This document shows, in pieces, positions 10,167 through 22,019 of a DNA stretch of 60,000 bases. The DNA is from Apostichopus japonicus. Its lineage: Eukaryota > Echinodermata > Holothuroidea > Aspidochirotida > Stichopodidae. A program made the translations under genes and the position numbers. The first letter of the stretch is position 1. Each line of letters starts with the position of its first letter. Where the stretch lies: the NCBI RefSeq assembly GCF_037975245.1, contig NC_092567.1, forward strand, positions 25,838,376 to 25,898,375. Direction: 5' to 3'. The notes under the pieces are model-generated. The model saw nothing but the letters and a program-made list of their open reading frames with translations. It was not told the DNA's origin and searched no databases.

Positions 10167-11864
10167 AGATGAACGATACTGATTTTTTCAGCATCGACGA
10201 AAAAATACGATTTTATTCAAGAGTATTCTAGTTGGTTTCCATATTACACATGTGAAAATTCAAGTCAATCCGATGTTGGGAAAGGCTTAAAAAAAAAATC
10301 CTAAACTCGTTGATTTTTTTAAACAAAAATTGGGCTTTTCGCGAACAGCGATATGATGATCACGTGATCTACAGTGACATGTGACGTCATTATGATTATA
10401 ACAAAGTGAGCTCGGCGTAGTGTACTTCAGCAGTGTGCACTTAGTGTGTAAGTTTAGTTGCAACCTACTCTACATTGGACTCGACAAACAACCTAAACCA
10501 GAGAGGAGATTTGATACACTGCGTGAGACATTAACGGTCTAATTTTAATAAGGTGTTATTGTTCCTGCTTTTTCTTGTCGTTTTAGGGAAGCCGACTGCC
10601 CCAATGTAAATTACGGAATAATCGGTCATAGAGCCATCTCGGGCCCAATTGAAATTTGCGTGTGGCAAGGTCACTAAAGTAAAAAAAAGTTTGAAAGATT
10701 GATGCTTTTATGCCGCATTATTTATATATATCCCAATAAATGCAACAGTAAGTGTTGGAACTGTAAGACATGTCAGACGTGAACAACCAATGACTATGTG
10801 AGGAGAGAATCCACGTGCAAATTTCAATTGGGGCATGGACGTCGCTTAGGCAGAGTTTTTTTTGGGCAGAGATGTGTTCATACCCTCCAAACCACTTTAA
10901 ATGTAATACGAATAGGAAATGTATGTATGCTCGAGCGAAACAAAACATCGTGTAAGTATTACTTACGAGCGCACACTGTCACTTGTGTTTGCACAGTGTG
11001 AAAGTACCGTTTGCGGACCTACGTTGGGCTAGAATACGATTCCTCCTGAAGCCCAAACCACGAGGCATGCATGTGAATAAACGCAATAGGCATTGCATGT
11101 AGTGAGAAAATTGTTCGAGCTAGACTAACTACTCGATTGAGTTCAAATGCGGTTGTATTTCAAGCTCAGTGAAACCATTCTGTTGGATTTAATGACGCAC
11201 GGAACAAGGAACGTTTATGTTTTACAGTAGGCCTAGTGGATACAAGCGAATCTACTTTGTTTAGAACTTTGGATTTTCTTTCGGATGTTATACTAAACTA
11301 CGTTTGAGACTATCATCACTATTGTTATTGTGCCAGTTTGACTGGTAAGTGAGCACATTCATACATCACTCTGTATAAAACCCGCCAAAATCGTGATGAT
11401 CTTGAGATTTACGTTACTTTGGGTCAGCTTGCGAGTTACCTCTTCAGATATGGGGAAATCGTTGCGAAATCGCCGCAAATTTCGTAAAAAAACAACTTGT
11501 AAACACGTGGTGAAGACATCAAGAAACACCATGATATTCATTATCTATTTATGTCTTGAACATTACGCCGGAAAATAACAGTTATATATGCTGACAAGAA
11601 ATGCACGCACAGCTCCGTACTGAACAGTTCACAACAGAAAAGATCATCACAGTGACGTCATTCACTGACCTGAGGGCTGTTCAAGGTCGTTGCAGTGTTT
11701 GCAAAATCCTAAATTACGGAGACGAAAAAACGATGTTTCAATTCCCTTTTTTATAACTTTCCGGTGTGCTATTTGGAAAATTAAAAAAATATGTTGCTTG
11801 GTAACATATAAACTACATTATATATGAAAATGAGAGATTTTTTTTCTGTCACTATCGTTCTACT
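10167..11864. mobile_element. TTAA-flanked non-autonomous DNA transposon, 1.7 kb
   Basis: TTAA at 10163-10166 and 11865-11868 brackets 1,698 bp. Unit III has the single empty site (CAACATTAAGTACACAC near 47220). The ends are inverted repeats: AGATGAACGATACTG at the left, AGTAGAACGATAGTG read from the right. A palindromic TGACGTCA lies about 215 bp from the left end (10382) and about 204 bp from the right end (11653-11660). A TTAA duplication is typical of the piggyBac and Kolobok superfamilies, and the ends do not look like canonical piggyBac. There is no transposase ORF. Confidence 0.8.
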
Positions 11865-11868
11865 TTAA

Positions 11869-12690
11869 GTACACACATCGCGTGACCTTTCGATGAGCCC
11901 GGATAACATACAGATGATAAATGTGGTGTTGGCTTTCGCATTTATATCGCGCAGACTTCTTGTATGTTACATACATAGTGTGAAGATAAGACAGAATACC
12001 ACTCCCAATATTGTTGTCATCAATGTTGGTATGTAAAGGGATCAGATTCACTGTACGTACATTTGAGAAGTCAAGCAGGCAGACATTTTATAGTGTAAAA
12101 CGACGAGTCGCGCTTTCTATTTTTGTTGAGGTAAGTTATCCATGACTACAGCATTAGGGTACATTATTTGTGTATGTATGGTGGAGTTGGGGGAGGGGAG
12201 GTTGGGTGCAGACTGGGGAGGGGTTTCACTTGAAAGGAGAAGTTAATTTGAGGTAAAGGGGAGCCTGGGAACTCATGAGTATAACCGTTCCTCACAAGTT
12301 GGGATGCCTCTATTTAGCTTGTGTGGATATTAGGTTACTGTAGGCTACCAGGCCTGGCAAGAGTGGGACACGGGTCAGGGAGTACATCCTTGTGGCACTG
12401 AGCCCCCCCCCCCCTTGGGTCCGCGTCTGCACTAGAGTCATCATTTAGTCAAGGTATAGCTAATTACCTATATAGACAATCACACTTGTAAGACATTAGA
12501 TTCTTAAAATGCTATCAAAACCCCAACACAAAATATTTATATATAAATATATATGGGGGGTCAGTTTATAAACTGACCCCCCCCCACTCCAATTAATCGC
12601 CTTAGGTCTCTGTGGCGTCACACAGAACTCTCTGTTACTCTTGATACGGGTTGTTAATGTAAGAATCTCCATGCAAGGCGCACCGTGAGA
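11869..12690. other. Non-coding end block of unit I
   Basis: This block recurs at 20860-21400 and 47222-47865. It includes a G-rich run (12180-12230), a poly-C run (about 12402) and, at 12555-12582, a perfect hairpin (GGGGGGTCAGTTTA and its inverse). Position 12660-12675 is the empty version of the site where the 47866 CACTG element inserted in unit III. Confidence 0.6.
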
Positions 12691-14059
12691 ACTAATCGTT
12701 TTCCACATATTTCTTTATCAGCTACCGTGGTTCGATCTTTGCAAACGAACATAATTTTACAGTACATAGTAAAGTTAGAGAAATGGTATCAAGTGGCTGT
12801 GCGGCGTTGCTGTAACTTATACTTGTTAGGAACGACGGCAAGGGTTATACGCTCACTATGTCAGAAAACAATATCAGCATGTTAGACCTCGTGGATATCA
12901 GCATGCCAGACAACTTTCTACGTGCTATTCGAACATCATAACATGCTGATATTTGTCCTGCTTAATTGATAAACTGCTATTTTCTCGTGACATTGTGAAG
13001 CATGGTGTTCCGTACGTAACCACACTTTCTATACTAAAAATAGGAAACAGGCAGGCCTATAAATGCCCACCACTGAACTACATGTATGTGGTTGTAGACC
13101 AAACTATACACTTGCAAATAGAAACCGCCCCAAGTAGGAACACAACAAAGGATCTGTCGGGAAAATGACCTGGGTAAATAGCTGTGTCATTTCCTCAGAT
13201 CGTATAAATAATGTAAAGGATACTTAGCGTAACTCATCTGGTTTCGAGTTGCTGTGGCTTGCTGTATAATCGACACAGACTTGTCAACTCTTCATTACGC
13301 TATTGCCACTGTGTCTTAACTATAGACTGTTGGTAGCAATAATAAGCCTGTTTATAGCTAAGCCTCCTGTTAGCAGTGTTAATCTAAGATCATGGAAAGT
13401 CAATTTGTAAAATACATGGTTGTGTGGGCCTACATAGGACGAACAGAACAGTGTAACCGCTTTAATTCAACGATTTTTTTTATCCAAAAGTCAATCTTAA
13501 ATTCCCAATTCATTGAACTCTATTTCTAAACATACAAAAATGTTGGGTGGCTTGTTTTAAGTTTCAAATGTCATTTCCTCTCAACCTGTTAATCAGATAT
13601 ATTTGGTAAAGTGTTATTTCTGGTTATGTATCATTTATATCTGCAATGTTGTTGTTTGCACCTACACATGTTTCAAACGTTAATTTAGGAGTTATTGTGC
13701 TTACAAGGTTTTACAGACACTGTGGCCTCTGTTGACATCAAATAAACTCTCTTTCACAGAACAACTGGATTCTTCATTTCTAATACTGCCTCAAATGAAT
13801 CCACAAACCAAGCAAGAATTTCACCCAAATTGAAGTCTACAACAAGCGATAATTGTTATTACACTGAATCCAAATATTCTGCTAGATCAAAGTCCATCAA
13901 ATTGCCTTCGACCTCTTTTGCAAAAAATAAAGTGTTTGTATCACTAAGGTGGATCCACATAAGAAGTGCGGAGTTTATCCAACTATTATTCATGTTTTTA
14001 TACATTGTTAACATTTAATGATTAATATTTGTAACTCCTTTTTTACATTTATATCTCAG
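12691..14059. other. 5' flank of LRAT copy 2
   Basis: Homologous to the flanks of the other copies. CGAACATAATTTTACAGTAC at about 12746 resembles the right flank of the gypsy insertion at 36568. A splice acceptor (TTTATATCTCAG) ends at 14059, 32 bp before the first coding ATG. Confidence 0.5.
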
Positions 14060-14091
14060 TTGTGGAAGTAATAACAGACTGTTAAAAGGCA

Positions 14092-17000
14092 ATGGCAACA
14101 AACACGCTGAATGATGAACACCTTCAGATAAGGCAGCATCACGAGAAGATAGGTTGCCATGGAAACATCCGAGAATACAAAGGTATCAAGTAACTGAAAA
14201 AAATATACTGAATATCACGGGAAATGAACGCATGCGAGAACCATTGAACCCCTGGCTAGAACCATTGACCCCTGTGGCTAGAACCATTGACCCCTGTGGC
14301 TAGAACCATTGACCCTGGTGGCGAAAACCATTGACCACGGTGGCTAGAACCACTGGCCCTGGTGGGAGAACCATTGACCCTGGTTGCTAGAGCCATTGGC
14401 CCTCTGGCGAGAACCATTGACCCTGTTGGCTAGGACCATTGACCCTGTTGGCTAGAACCATTAACCCTGTTGGCTAGAACCATTGACCCTGGTGGCTAGA
14501 ACCATTGACCCTGGTGGCTAGAACCGTTGATCCTGAGGGCTAGAACCATTGACCCCGGTGGGGAGAACCATTGACCCTGGTGGCTAGAACTATTGACCCT
14601 GGTGGCTACAACCATTGACCCTGGTGGCTAGAACCATTGACCCCTGTGGCTAGAACCATTGACCCCGGTGGGGAGAACCATTGACCCTGGTGGCTAGAAC
14701 TATTGACCCTGGTGGCTAGAACTATTGACCCATGTTGCTAGAACCATTTGCCCTGTTGTCTAGAACCATTGACCCTGTTGGCTAGAACCATTGACCCTGT
14801 TGGCTAGAACTATTAACCCCGGTGGGGAGAACCATTGACCCTGGTGGCTAAAACTATTGACCCTGGTGGCTAGAACCATTGACCCTGTTGGCTAAAACCA
14901 TTGACCCCGGTGGGGAGAACCATTGACCCTGGTGGCGAGAACCATTGACCCCTGTGGCTAGAACCATTGACCCTGTTGGCTAGAACTATTGACCCTGTTG
15001 GCTACAACCATTGACCCCGGTGGGGAAAACCGTTGACCCTGTTGGCTAGAACCATTGACCCCTGTGGGGAGAACCATTAACCCTGTTGGCTAGAACCATT
15101 GACCCTGGTGGTTAGAACCGTTGACCCTGGTGGCTAGAACCGTTGATCCTGAGGGCTAGAACCATTGACCCCGGTGGGGAGAACCATTGACCCTGGTGGC
15201 TAGAACCTTTGACCCTGGTGGCGAGAACCATTGACCCCTGTGGGGAGAACCATTAACCCTGTTGGCTAGAACCATTGACCCTGGTGGCTAGAACCGTTGA
15301 CCCTGAGGGCTATAACCATTGGCCCCGGTGGGGGAGAACCATTAACCCTGGTGGCGAGAACCATTGACCCCTGTGGGGAGAACCATTGACCCTGTTGGCT
15401 AGAACCATTGACCCTGGTGGCTAGAGCCGTTGACCCTGAGGGCTAGAACCATTGGTCCCGGTGGGGAGAACCATTAACCCTGGTGGCGAGAACCATTGAC
15501 CCTGGTTGCTAGAGCCATTGACCCCGGTGGAGAGAAACATTGACCCTGGTGGGGAGAACTATGACCCTTGTGGTGAGAACCATTGACTCGAACCATTGAC
15601 CTCTGTGGCTAGAACCATTGACGTCTGTGTTTTGCTCATTAACTTGGCGATCTTTCTATAGCGACTTATATCTCATGACATTACTTTTTATTTATGGAAA
15701 AGCACGTTAAGACTGCCGGAGGGGGAGGGAAGGCCTAATTCGGGGGAACCCAAGTCCTATTAAGTCAAGAATCGGACTTCCCTCGTCCTCGGTCTTACTC
15801 ATGGGCTTGGACTTAACTCAGACTCGGACCAAGTGGACTCAAACTCGGCTCGGACTCGGACTAAATGGACTCAGAGTCGGCTCTCGTGATTAGTGGAATC
15901 GTCTATTCTGGGGAAAGAATCCTGTGTTTTCTATTATTTATTAACTATACTATTAACATCATTGTCTGTCTTAGCTTTCAAATAGTTAGCAAATACCAGT
16001 CGAAAAAAAAGGATAAGAGGATATAATGAGCATATGTTATGCATTAATTAAGCGTCTCTAGAAACGTTTATTAAAGATGATGCTTGGTTCTTTATTTCTC
16101 TTGTTATTCAATAGGAACATACAAATATGAATAAATCTCCTTGGCTGTTTACATACATATCTTATGGTTCTCCAAAGAAGCACACAATCATAAAGAAGTC
16201 CCGTTAGGTTTTTTTTTTTTTTTTTTTTGCGGTACCGATTTAATAATGAAATTTAATCCCATTTCATTTTGTTCATAGATGGTGATGAAAACGTAAAGGG
16301 ATATTTCTGTTCCCATTGTAAGGAGGAATGGCTTGCACATACGGAGAACAGGAACCGACTTGACATCGTTGAATGTCAACACGTTGCACACCATATCGTA
16401 CCGTCCTTCTGTTGTATGCAGGTTTCCGACACGGGTAACTATATCCAGTGGAAGAATATAAACGAAACGACTGGAGGGTTGAAACCAGGAGATCACGTGT
16501 CATGGTTGCGACCAATTATGGGATACTGGCACCATGCCATCGTTGAGGAAGTCACAGATGATTCTATTGAAGTGATAGAGTGGTCAAGAAGCATTCACAG
16601 AAATACCAGAAAGAAATGGGATCTATGTGGAAACTGTGGTTACAGTCCGATGTACAAAGCTTATTATCACAAAGAAGTAGAACAACTAAATCCTCCTGAA
16701 GTGGTTTTGATGAGAGCTAGAGCCCGCTTAGAAGACACTGGATATGGTCCATTCTCCGATAATTGTGAACATTTCGCAACTTATTGTAAAACAGGTCTGC
16801 ATCGCTGTAATCAACTCCACCAACTGAAGATAACACTGCGTGCCTGGATCCGTAGGATTGTTTTAAGTGTCTTACATATGGCAATCGTCGTTTCATTCTC
16901 GGAAACGATAGAGATGGTTGCAGGCAACAACAAGCATTGGCTCGGCGCCATATTATTGGTCGTTTCCGAGATTTTGTACCAGATTTTCGTGGTAAGTGTG

Positions 17001-17330
17001 ATTTATTGCCGTGATTCTCGTAGGGAGAGATTTCGTATGGATGGAGACCCGAGAATGTCGCGCGCGTGTAAATGCGCGTCACTGAAGGCTGCGTTACAGT
17101 CTGCTCTGTTTGTGAGTTTTGCCATAGCCGCGAATGTCGCTTTGCTTGAAGCCTTGAATGAAAAGTACGGACCATGGTCAGAAGCAAAGATAACCGGTGC
17201 AGAGATTGGGCTCGGCGTTGCTGGAGGAATGGTCGGTAACATTGTAGGGTTCTTCCTCTTTGCATTCGTTCCTTATCCTTGTTGTAGAAACGAAATACCA
17301 GTTTCAGGAGAAATAGCCGTTGTTACTTGA
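14092..17330 (+). CDS. LRAT-domain multipass membrane protein, copy 2 (two coding exons)
   Basis: Coding exons 14092-14182 and 16279-17330 give 380 residues. The exon layout, phase-1 junction (AAAG|GTATCA to TTCATAG|ATGG) and architecture match copy 1. There is a Cys/His-rich N-terminus, then the LRAT domain with His115, Glu131 in the second-His position and Cys193 in DNCEHF, then four hydrophobic segments. Compared with copy 1, exon 2 has about 18 amino-acid differences and one inserted Met (HMAIVV) by my hand count. It ends in TGA where copy 1 has TAA. The intron is about 2.1 kb because the minisatellite is greatly expanded. Both splice sites are intact, so the gene is probably functional. 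The role is inferred as for copy 1: thiol-dependent acyl transfer or lipid hydrolysis at a membrane, substrate unknown. Confidence 0.85.
14232..15635. repeat. Expanded intronic 22-bp minisatellite, copy 2 (about 60 units)
   Basis: About 1.4 kb of tandem 22-23 bp units (ACCATTGACCCTGGTGGC with variants GTTGGCTA, GGTGGGGA and CCTGTGGC) lies in the intron. Several multi-unit blocks repeat as higher-order units, for example near 15100-15170 and 15270-15330. This is three to five times longer than in copies 1 and 3. Confidence 0.95.
15765..15900. repeat. Degenerate GACTCGGACT-type repeat in intron
   Basis: Words such as CTCGGACT, GGACTCAAACTCGG and GACTCAGAGTCGG recur through the stretch. The same tract is at 39600-39735 in copy 3 and is missing from copy 1. 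Confidence 0.7.
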
Positions 17331-19090
17331 TATGCAAAAGGTATCATTTCGCATTTACTTTATAGGCGGTTTGTGTATATACATATATGGGAGATAATCA
17401 CCTCCATATGTACTTATAGCTTACCCTGCTATGGATATATCATGGCTTTGACACTGTTTACTGGAAATTAATTTACATTAATGTTTCATACGGAGCATAT
17501 AAGCTGCAGGACATATCCACTGAGAAATCAATAACACGTTTCTAGATTTCGTCAAAGATTGGATTCAATATATTTATTTTTGATAGGTGGTTCTATATCG
17601 CCCATTTGACGTGTTGTACATGGAGCACTCATGTACTAATTATCAATTAGAAACAATAATGAATTTCTTGGCACCCACGTTGTCTGGAGAGGAGAGCTAC
17701 ATTTTTTATTCTTTTAAGAAAAGAATTCTCAAAATCCGTTACATTTTTTAGCTTCTACATTCGTACACCACGTTACATTATAGTTTTATCATCATTAATT
17801 TTATATTAATCCATCTACGTAGGAACTGCTGTTAGATGTCGTGTGTTACAGCCAGTATTATATCCATTCTTTCACGGAGATGGAAAAAATCGTTTGAAGT
17901 GGTGGCAGCACCTTACCAGCTTATTATTTTTGTTATTAAATTTAATAACATTGGACTTCTGCCATACCATTTAAAAGCCCTTCGGAGAGAAACTCGTATT
18001 TACATCATCTGGAATAAGACTTCACAACCTTTATGCGTGGGACTACGAAATCATCGACGTTAACTTTCTGTCAGGAGAGAGGATTTTTTTTAACTCTTTA
18101 ACTAATTAGTTTAACTAATAATTTAAAAAAGTATGACTTCTGTTTTCTGCTTGTTATATATCATTTTATTAACGTTAATTTCAATGGATAGATTGATCAA
18201 TTCCTTGATACTTTTGCTGTTAATATCATAAATGTTTCACTCTTTATATGACCGAAGAAAAAGAATATCATTTTCTTCTTCTTGCGTTATGATATCAGGA
18301 TGAAATTTGTGAATACTGAGTATGTTTTACACACCAAGGTTGTACATCTTTAAGTGTAAGATGTCATGTAGCCCATGGTATTCATATAAAGGTACTTTAT
18401 AGTGCTAAAAGCACCAAGATGATATGCAAAAAAAAAACATAGCACACACTTCATTTCTTTTCAAAGTTTGGGAACATGTTTGTTTTTATTTACAACTTTG
18501 TGACAATATTTTGTTCACAAATTTCCAAGAAGACGTAACCTAGACAGCACAAAGCTATAAAAAAGCAAAAAATACTTTAATTATGGTTATGCCTAATCAT
18601 CAAATGTACTCCTTGTGGCTTCATTTAACAGTCTCTTTAAATATCCCTGGTCTTAGTCGTTTAACCCTTCAAGGGAACTCAGTGTGTCTCACCCCCCCCC
18701 CCTCCCCCCCCCACACACACATACCAAATCGTGGCAAAACAAATCCAGCAGTTAGAAATCTGCTGGTAATTATTCTTAATGTTGAAAATTCTGTCAACTT
18801 GCGACAAATCGGAAAGGAAATATAAAAAATTCATGGGTTTCAAATTTAACTTGTTACTTCTGATAGACAATGGGCCGAAGGTGAAAAGAGCCTCTAGTTT
18901 TTAAGTTTCGTGGTACATATTTTGTGTATAAGATAAAACCTCCATAAATTGTTAGGCCAAAGTGATTCAAACAAGAAAAAAAATGTTTCCATGGTTTCCG
19001 TATCTAAATTTTGAAAAAATGCAATAACGAAAATCATAGAAAATAATTACAATGTGCCTTAAAATAGCATGTACGGAAAACGTCAGCTTA
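17331..19090. other. 3' flank of LRAT copy 2 and shared downstream block
   Basis: This corresponds to 4121-7160 of unit I, but about 1.27 kb, including the 68-bp minisatellite, is missing at about 17585. Poly-C/CA tracts at 18690-18720 differ in length from the other units. No gene is seen. Confidence 0.6.
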
Positions 19091-19544
19091 ACGTTTGCAA
19101 AACAATCTTTATAAAGTTAACTTTAATTATGATGGAAAATAAATTATAATTCTCTTCTGAATGCAAAAATGGTTAGGCTGTGATAGTAGTAGAGTGAAGT
19201 ATTTGAACAGGTGCGCGGATTTAGGACGGTTGACGATGGGCCTAACGTTACGGCCTAGACCTATAACAAATGGCCGTTGCACTATAAAAGTATTAATTTG
19301 GGTCCCTAGCAGTGTTGCCTAAAATAACGTATCCTAGCTTAAGGTTAGTACTGTTGATATAAACTTTTTAAACTGTGAGTTTTAACGTTACTGTTGGTAT
19401 AGCCACTGCATAGGCTAGCGGGCCTAACCTAGGCATAGGCTATTTCAGTACAATAATTTAATTTCGCAGAACTAGACCATACATTTTCACAACTGTATAT
19501 TCATTACCCTGATTCTTGCCAAATCAATTGCTGTAGGACTAGAA

Positions 19545-19910
19545 CTAACCTTTTATTGTCTGAGACTGCAGTTTCTTCTTAAATTGCTCTGTCCTTGACA
19601 TGTTTGTGGATTTTTGGTAGCATTGACGGTGAAATCCATCATATGCGGGGGTCCCAACGTGAATACGTCGTCAATGTCACAATCGTTAGGTCTAGGCCTC
19701 AATAATTCAGGTCTGCAAATAAGCAATTTGTTTGCAATTTCGCCATGCTGTGTCGCGTGATTTTTTAAAAATGTTACACACACTATGAGTTTTCCACAAG
19801 GTTTTGGAGAAATGTTGTAAATTGTCACTTTCATCTGCCTTTGAAAAGTGCATCAAACACACATTTTTCGAGTGTTTGCTGGTGTACCCATGATCAATAT
19901 ACACTAGGCT
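19545..19910 (-). pseudogene. Decayed exon-like Cys/His sequence, unit II
   Basis: This is the second copy of the minus-strand exon-like sequence. One frame stays open over 19553-19834 (CGKLIVCVTFLKNH, then DCDIDDVFTLGPP). A one-base-shorter G run changes the frame at GPP, so the FHRQCYQ part seen in unit I is lost. A second frame (19707-19904) contains FSKTLWKTHSVC. The splice-donor-like AAAAG|GTTAGT is kept near 19552. It is not functional in this form. Confidence 0.4.
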
Positions 19911-19942
19911 AGGCCTAGGCTAAATTATAGCATTGTAAAGTC

Positions 19943-20278
19943 CAAGGGCGTAGGAACCGTGGGCGCTGGGGGCGCTAGCCCCCCCCCCCCAACGGTGAAA
20001 ATGTGGAGGGGCGGAAGTATCATTCCCCCCCCCCCGCTTGGCAAGTCAGAAAACCCCTTTTTCATTTCCAAATGAGAAAAAAAATCTCATTTGGAGCACC
20101 AAATTGCATCTAAGGCCAGGTGAAAATGCACAATTAAGTTTACAAAATGGAGTGGGTGTTGAAGTGTTCTATATTGCACCAAATTGCATCTGAGGCCACC
20201 TGGAAATGCCAAAAAATCCAAAGGCCATCAGTCTTCAACCCCCCCCCCCCCACTCAAAAGTACCTTCCTAAGCCACTG
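19943..20278. mobile_element. hAT-type mini element (336 bp)
   Basis: The target duplication GTAAAGTC lies at 19935-19942 and 20279-20286. Unit I has one intact site (about 9557). The ends are CAAGGGCGTAGGAACC at the left and CAGTGGCTTAGGAAGG read from the right. Poly-C runs lie at about 19980, 20030 and 20240. A related copy in the opposite orientation is at 53135-53504. Confidence 0.8.
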
Positions 20279-20286
20279 GTAAAGTC

Positions 20287-21382
20287 CCAAGTTGGTGACG
20301 TCACGCCATTTGCCATGTTTTTATTGGCGTAATGCATCATCATGAGATGTACATTTTCTAAGTTGATACCGGATTACAATTTTATTAATTTCTTCAAATT
20401 AGGATAAATGAAACATTTTTGATTATGAATAATGTTTATTTTTCTCATGCTTTAGTGAAGAGTTTATGTTATGCACAAAATGGGACTACGAAACAACACG
20501 ATAGAGTCACTCGACCCATAGTCTATGATAGTATTGTCGAAATAAAGTAAAATTCCTAGCTGTTAAACTTTGGACCAACTCCGAAAGAAACCTCCAAAAG
20601 TTAAAAATTGATATTTCTAACATAAACATTCATATCAATTCCCTAGAGAAAGTCAGTTGATATAACATCCCCTCACATTTTGTAAATTTAGCTATCAAAT
20701 CCATCATTTGGAACTCAGCCAACTAAATCCCACCTCCTCTTGCCGATCATTGAACAGAAACCTCCAACTACGTCCCTGAGCATGGGTTGTTTATGAACGA
20801 TCTCCTTTGTAAATTTAATTTCGCGGTCCAAAGTTCTTGTGGTTCAAGTTGCTTATAGATTTAATACACACATCGCGTTTACATCGTGCAGACTTCTAGT
20901 ATGATACATAATCAATGTGAAGATAAGACAGAATACCACTCCCAATATGGCTGTCATCGATGTCCGTATATAAAGGGATCAGATTCACTGTACGTACCTT
21001 TGAGAAGTCAACCAGGCAGACATTTTATAGTGTAAAACGACGAGTCGCGCTTTCTATTTTTTTTTTTTTTGAGGTAAGTTATTCCATGACCACAGCATTA
21101 GGCTACATTATTTGTGTATGTATGGTGGAGTGGGGGAGGGGGCAGTTGTGTGCAGATTTGGGAGGGGTTTTACTGAAAAGGAAATTAAAATTGAGGTAAT
21201 GGGAGCATGGGAACAGTATAACGCCCGTTTCTCACAAGTTAAGATGCCTTTAGTCAGCTTGTGTGGATATTAGGTTACTGTAGGCTACCAAGCCTGGCAA
21301 GAGTGGGACAAGGGTCAGGGATCGAGTACATCCTTGTTACACTGAGCCTCCCCCCCCCCCCTTGGATACGCGTCTGTACTAA
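20287..21382. other. Non-coding end block of unit II
   Basis: Matches 9560-10160 and 11870-12460 of unit I with the TTAA element absent. It contains a T run (21060-21071) and a poly-C run (about 21352). No gene. Confidence 0.5.
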
Positions 21383-21668
21383 TGTCAATATTTAGTCAAG
21401 GTAGGCCTATAGCGATTTTTGCACAGGGGAGCGATAGCTCCCACTAGTCTATGGAACGCGAATATGGAACGCGAAAAGGGCAACCATATTTCGCTGTCTA
21501 AACTAAAGTTGTTGCTGCTGTTTTATGTCAATATTTAGTCAAGGTAGGCCTATAGCGATTTTTGCACAGGGGAGCCATAGCTCCCACTAGTCTATGGAAC
21601 GCGAATATGGAACGCGAAAAGGGCAACCATATTTCGCTGTCTAAACTAAAGTTGTTGCTGCTGTTTTA
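21383..21668. repeat. Near-perfect 143-bp tandem duplication
   Basis: 21383-21525 is repeated at 21526-21668 with only about one substitution (AGCGATAGC against AGCCATAGC). It contains TCTATGGAACGCGAATATGG. Four roughly 20-bp repeats of TTGTTGTCTAAACTTACG follow at about 21672-21755. Confidence 0.9.
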
Positions 21669-22019
21669 TCATGTTGTTGCTCAAACTTACATTGTTGTCT
21701 AAGCTTACGTTGTTGTCTAAACTTACGTTGTTGTCTAAACTTGTCTAAACTAACGTTATTGCCCAATCACGTGATATAAAAAATATGGGCATTTCGCGCG
21801 AAATTCGACTGTCGTTAATTTACTGACCAATTACGAAATAGTCAGTAAGATTGACACATATCCCGACCCAATTACAAGCCGGTCAACGCTCTCCACCATG
21901 CTACATACATGAGCTGACCCCGCCCACTTTGCTCCTCTAGTAACTTCCCGTATATGCGAAGAACAAAGGCGGCCTTGTCCACAGGACTGTTTCCTAAATC
22001 CATGCAGCAAGAACGTACG

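Noticed and set aside
14232-15635. CRISPR-like array of short repeats
   Set aside because: Units are contiguous 22-23 bp repeats without unique spacers, in a eukaryotic intron; this is a minisatellite. The ACGTACGT arrays at 22052-22875 were rejected as CRISPR for the same reason.
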